DNA of 64,000 bases from Rhizobium lusitanum (lineage in GTDB: Bacteria; Pseudomonadota; Alphaproteobacteria; Rhizobiales; Rhizobiaceae). This document shows positions 61,276-64,000 of the stretch, piece by piece (the stretch's first letter is position 1; the number at the start of each line of letters is the position of its first letter). Under the pieces are notes generated by a model. It was not told where the DNA came from. It did not search any database and saw nothing but the letters and a program-made list of their open reading frames with translations. Both the position numbers and the translations under genes were made by a program. Location: the NCBI RefSeq assembly GCF_014189535.1, contig NZ_CP050304.1, forward strand, positions 248,001 to 312,000, read 5' to 3'.

Positions 61276-61550
61276 ACTGCTTCGGGGAGTTCCGAGATCT
61301 TTGTCGCCTTGAGGTCCGAGACGTCGATGCGACTTGTAGTGAACAGCTTTCCTTGCAACATCACGATGTCAGTCGATGGCCGGCTGTCAACAATGGCCTG
61401 GGAATGATCGGTGGCCGCCTTGTCGGTCTCGGTTTCTTGCTGTTCAGACAGAAGAGCAAATGGGTCGTCGGCATCGGCGGTATCTGATCTATCACTGCCG
61501 GCGTAGCGAGTGGCTGAAGTATAGTATGATGTCGATGCGATGGTCGTCAT
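61276..61550 (-). pseudogene. Hypothetical gene cut by the IS3 element
   Basis: Starts at 61550 with GGGGGA 7 nt upstream (MTTIASTSYYTSATRYAGSD). About 90 native residues, acidic and Ser/Thr-rich, without known domain; the reading then enters the IS end (SWRGLSEQYP...) and stops at 61182. The start pattern recalls rhizobial cell-surface or secreted proteins of unknown function. Confidence 0.6.
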
Positions 61551-61721
61551 GGCAAATCCCCCACGGTTGCTCTCGTTATTTGCCATGGAATCCTTGCGCC
61601 AACCTAAACTTGCGATGAGATGCGACCAAAAGCTAAAGATTGCACCCAGCCTACGAGGCGCCGAGCTAACTCGGTCGTGCGACCAGGACGATTGGTACCG
61701 ATCTCGTACCGAATCTGGTGT

Positions 61722-62939
61722 CTACCGCAGCCGCAGTTTGAAAACGGCATAGACCAGCAAAGCTCCACTGCCAGCCGCCGCTAGCAGGAAGGGCGCGCGC
61801 AATGCCGCCTCACGGCCCACCTCATTTTCAACGAGCTGGACGACGATGCCTCCGGCAATAGCGCCGAGAGGCATGGAGCCCCAGCCGAAGAAGCGATAGA
61901 TGCTGTTCACTCGGCCCAATAATTCGGCAGGGATGCGCCGTTGGCGCCATGAAACGGTGATTATGTTCCAGAGCATCGAGCCCGCCATCAGCGAGAACAT
62001 CGCCGCGCCGACAATCATGGTGCTCGAACTCAGACCGATGGCTGCATAGGTGACGCCCCAGATCGCCAGCGAGACAAAAAGGCTCGCCTGCGCACCGACC
62101 CGAGCGATAACCGTTTGGGCGCCGAGACTTCCGACGACCGCGCCCATGGCGGCGACCGACATCAGCACGCCCTGCCCGACCGCGGAAAGCCCCAGCACCT
62201 CCTGGGCGAACAGGATGGTGATCGTGGTAGCCATCATATAGAGGAAATTCACCAGTCCCAGCACCACAGCAAGACGCAGCAACGGGACATCGCGCCGCAT
62301 CCAGCGCACGCCCTCAAGCAGGGCCGGCCAGAACCGAGATGATGTCCGCAGTTGCGGAGGAAGCGTGATCAGCCAGACCAGCCCCGCGGCCAGCACCAGG
62401 GCGGCGGCGTCGAGGCCGAAAGGCAAGGCGATACCCGCCCCAATCAACAATCCGGCCAGTGGCGGTCCGATAAACTGGCCAGTCAGTTGCTCAGCACTCC
62501 ACATCTGGCCATTGGCGGCCTCAAGGTCCTCGGGCGCGACGATGCCGGGAAGGATCGTCTGCGCAGCATTGTCTCGCAGAACCTCGGCCGAGCCCAGTAG
62601 AAAGGCCAATCCCACCAGCGCCCAGATCATCTCGGGCACCGGCTGGCTCAAGGCTAGCATCATAATCGAAAGCACAATCCCTGCCCGCAGCATGTCGGCA
62701 CGCGCAATCAGCTTGCGCCGGTCGGTCCGGTCGATGATTACGCCGGCTGGTAGGGCGAACAGTAGCCAGGGTAAACGCGCCGCCGCAGCCACGGCAGCAA
62801 TGGCGATCGGTTCGCGCGTCATCAGCGTCGCAAGCCAAGGCAATGCCAGAACGATGAGCCCGTCGCCAAAGTTGGTCAGCGTTCCCGCTATGAACAAAAG
62901 GCGGTAGTTCCGGTTACGTACCAGCAACGGTGCTGCCAT
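61722..62939 (-). CDS. MFS transporter
   Basis: 405 aa from the ATG at 62939 (MAAPLLVRNRNYRLLFIAGT); an ATG 33 nt earlier is an alternative. Twelve hydrophobic helices with the loop 2-3 motif GVIIDRTDRRKLIARADMLR, typical of the enterobactin-exporter-like (MFS_3) group. Probably a small-molecule exporter. Complete; no regulator adjacent. Confidence 0.9.
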   Translation of the reverse strand: MAAPLLVRNRNYRLLFIAGTLTNFGDGLIVLALPWLATLMTREPIAIAAVAAAARLPWLLFALPAGVIIDRTDRRKLIARADMLRAGIVLSIMMLALSQPVPEMIWALVGLAFLLGSAEVLRDNAAQTILPGIVAPEDLEAANGQMWSAEQLTGQFIGPPLAGLLIGAGIALPFGLDAAALVLAAGLVWLITLPPQLRTSSRFWPALLEGVRWMRRDVPLLRLAVVLGLVNFLYMMATTITILFAQEVLGLSAVGQGVLMSVAAMGAVVGSLGAQTVIARVGAQASLFVSLAIWGVTYAAIGLSSSTMIVGAAMFSLMAGSMLWNIITVSWRQRRIPAELLGRVNSIYRFFGWGSMPLGAIAGGIVVQLVENEVGREAALRAPFLLAAAGSGALLVYAVFKLRLR

Positions 62940-62972
62940 GTTGAAGACATCCTTTTCTCGCCGTTCAATCAT

Positions 62973-63774
62973 GCTGCGAAATTTCGAATATCACCGTCAA
63001 GAAAAGAATACCGTCCCAGCGACTTTCCCCTCTCCTGCCTGATCGGCTGGGGCTCTCCACCCGAGATGTTCTCAATCTTGCTCACGAGCTCGATGAAAAA
63101 GGAGTGACACCGCGTATTCCCAAACTGGCGCTCGTCACAACAGGAGGCGAAGGCGGATTGCGATGGCGCTGCGCTATGTCAAAAGCACTATTGATTTCTG
63201 CAGCATCACATCGCCGAGCCGATTTCGTCTCCAGATACTCCTCGCCCCCCGGATGCCACCTTCCCGGCTATTGCCGACTTTTTGACCCCACCAAAAGGAC
63301 TGCCGGAGGCTCTGGACGCACCGTTGATCTGCGGCATTCTGGATCTGATGGGGTGAGCCACCCGCCACGCCCGCGCAAGGTCCTTCGATTGTATTGCGCG
63401 GAGACATTAGTGATTGCCGTCTTTGGACCTGCCGGCGTCTTTTGTTTCAGTTTCGCGGGGCGTCCAATCGGCCGTCCAGATCCTCTTTCTCTGATCAATC
63501 ATGATCTCCGCAAGCAGCATCAACGGGATCGCGCCCAATATGTCGCTATCCGTGACATAGATCATGACCCACGAGCATTCCATCACGACGATGATTTTCG
63601 GCAGCAGCTCTCGGCCACGCTTGATTTCGTCTTTCACATGGGGCCGTTTGCTCGGCATCATCCCTCGCGATTTTTACCGCTACGCTGCCTTCCATTCTCT
63701 ATCGGGAAAGTGCCCCCAACACCACCGCGATCCCGGCCTGCACAGCTTCAACGCTATTGTCGTGGATTGCCAGA
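62973..63774 (+). other. Stretch without a supported gene
   Basis: About 800 bp. One plus-strand frame is open (63104-63802) but has no domain, no good ribosome binding site and Arg/His/Pro-rich chance-like composition. It may be decayed mobile DNA next to the recombinase. Confidence 0.45.
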
Positions 63775-64000
63775 ATGGTCGGCCTCGTCCTTGTTCATTT
63801 AGCAGCGGCGACCCAGCGATCCTATATTAATGCAGTCCAGAAGTTCAGCCGCTATTTCGGTGGATCGCCCGATCGGCTCGGTCCCGCAGATATTCACACC
63901 TTTCAGGTTCACCTCGTTTCAACCGGGATATCGTGGGCATCGTTAAACCAGATCGTGTGTGCGCTTCGATTTTTCTATGGAATCACGCTTGGCCATGACG
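63775..64000 (+). CDS. Tyrosine recombinase/integrase, N-terminal part, cut by the window end
   Basis: In-frame from an ATG at 63775 to the window edge: TQRSYINAVQKFSRYFGGSP then LGPADIHTFQVHLVSTGIS matches the N-terminal SAM-like DNA-binding domain of phage-type integrases, especially the XerD-like ones that accompany IS91-type elements in rhizobia. The catalytic domain lies outside the window. The exact start is uncertain. Confidence 0.7.
   Translation, partial: MVGLVLVHLAAATQRSYINAVQKFSRYFGGSPDRLGPADIHTFQVHLVSTGISWASLNQIVCALRFFYGITLGHD

Noticed and set aside
63104..63802. 232-codon plus-strand frame
   Set aside because: No domain or ribosome binding site and it overlaps the recombinase start in another frame; composition looks random.

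Overview
The window looks like an accessory region (plasmid, chromid or genomic island) of a member of the Rhizobiaceae, close to Rhizobium or Agrobacterium. Signs of this are high GC content, DUF1127, DUF1344, CsbD and PRC-barrel small proteins, HWE-family histidine kinases, KaiC-like ATPases, alphaproteobacterial general-stress (EcfG/RpoE2-type) promoter motifs, and hairpin arrays of the anti-Shine-Dalgarno 'cuckoo' RNA type. No rRNA, tRNA, CRISPR array or replication origin was recognised. Gene remnants and IS fragments are frequent, as expected of a recombining replicon.

Layout. 1-1.6 kb: an AbiE-type toxin-antitoxin pair, cut at the window edge. 1.7-8.3 kb: a cold-shock gene, a dnaE2 remnant, the first copy of a cassette (exonuclease - DUF1127 - four-hairpin RNA), two decayed IS6 transposases, an M20 dipeptidase and a FAD oxidoreductase. 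8.3-14 kb: a KaiC-like ATPase / HWE kinase operon and single-domain response regulators. 14-19 kb: small stress and envelope genes, several preceded by GGAAC-N18/19-TT motifs, a diguanylate cyclase and a curlin-repeat protein. 19-24 kb: a methyltransferase, a flavin monooxygenase and an orphan ABC binding protein. 24-32 kb: an RND efflux pump with its two-component system and a MipA outer-membrane protein. 32-41 kb: a glycosyltransferase, membrane and periplasmic proteins, a receiver/tyrosine-phosphatase fusion, a GSU2403-like nucleotidyltransferase behind a 23-bp perfect palindrome, more small stress genes and a PAS-HWE kinase with its receiver. 41-50 kb: tniB/tniQ remnants, a Phd/PemK-like toxin-antitoxin pair, a MITE-like element, a LysE exporter, a LuxR regulator, and a CGNR regulator divergent from an EamA exporter. 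50.3-52.1 kb: the second copy of the cassette. 52.6-59.9 kb: a GntR regulator divergent from a six-function 5-oxoproline operon (NRAMP-like transporter, PxpA, DUF1445, PxpB-PxpC fusion, biotin carboxylase). 60-64 kb: an IS3 element, an MFS transporter and the start of a tyrosine recombinase.

Two themes connect the parts. The first is general stress output: small proteins with EcfG-like promoters sit beside HWE kinases, the kinase family that feeds PhyR/EcfG signalling. The second is decay and duplication: the cassette at 2.4-3.4 kb is repeated at 50.4-51.4 kb. The protein and RNA hairpins are preserved in both copies, while the exonuclease is broken in both in different ways. The strongest candidates for new biology are the duplicated hairpin-RNA cassette, the receiver-phosphatase fusion, the palindrome-controlled nucleotidyltransferase, and the biotin-dependent layout of the 5-oxoproline operon.
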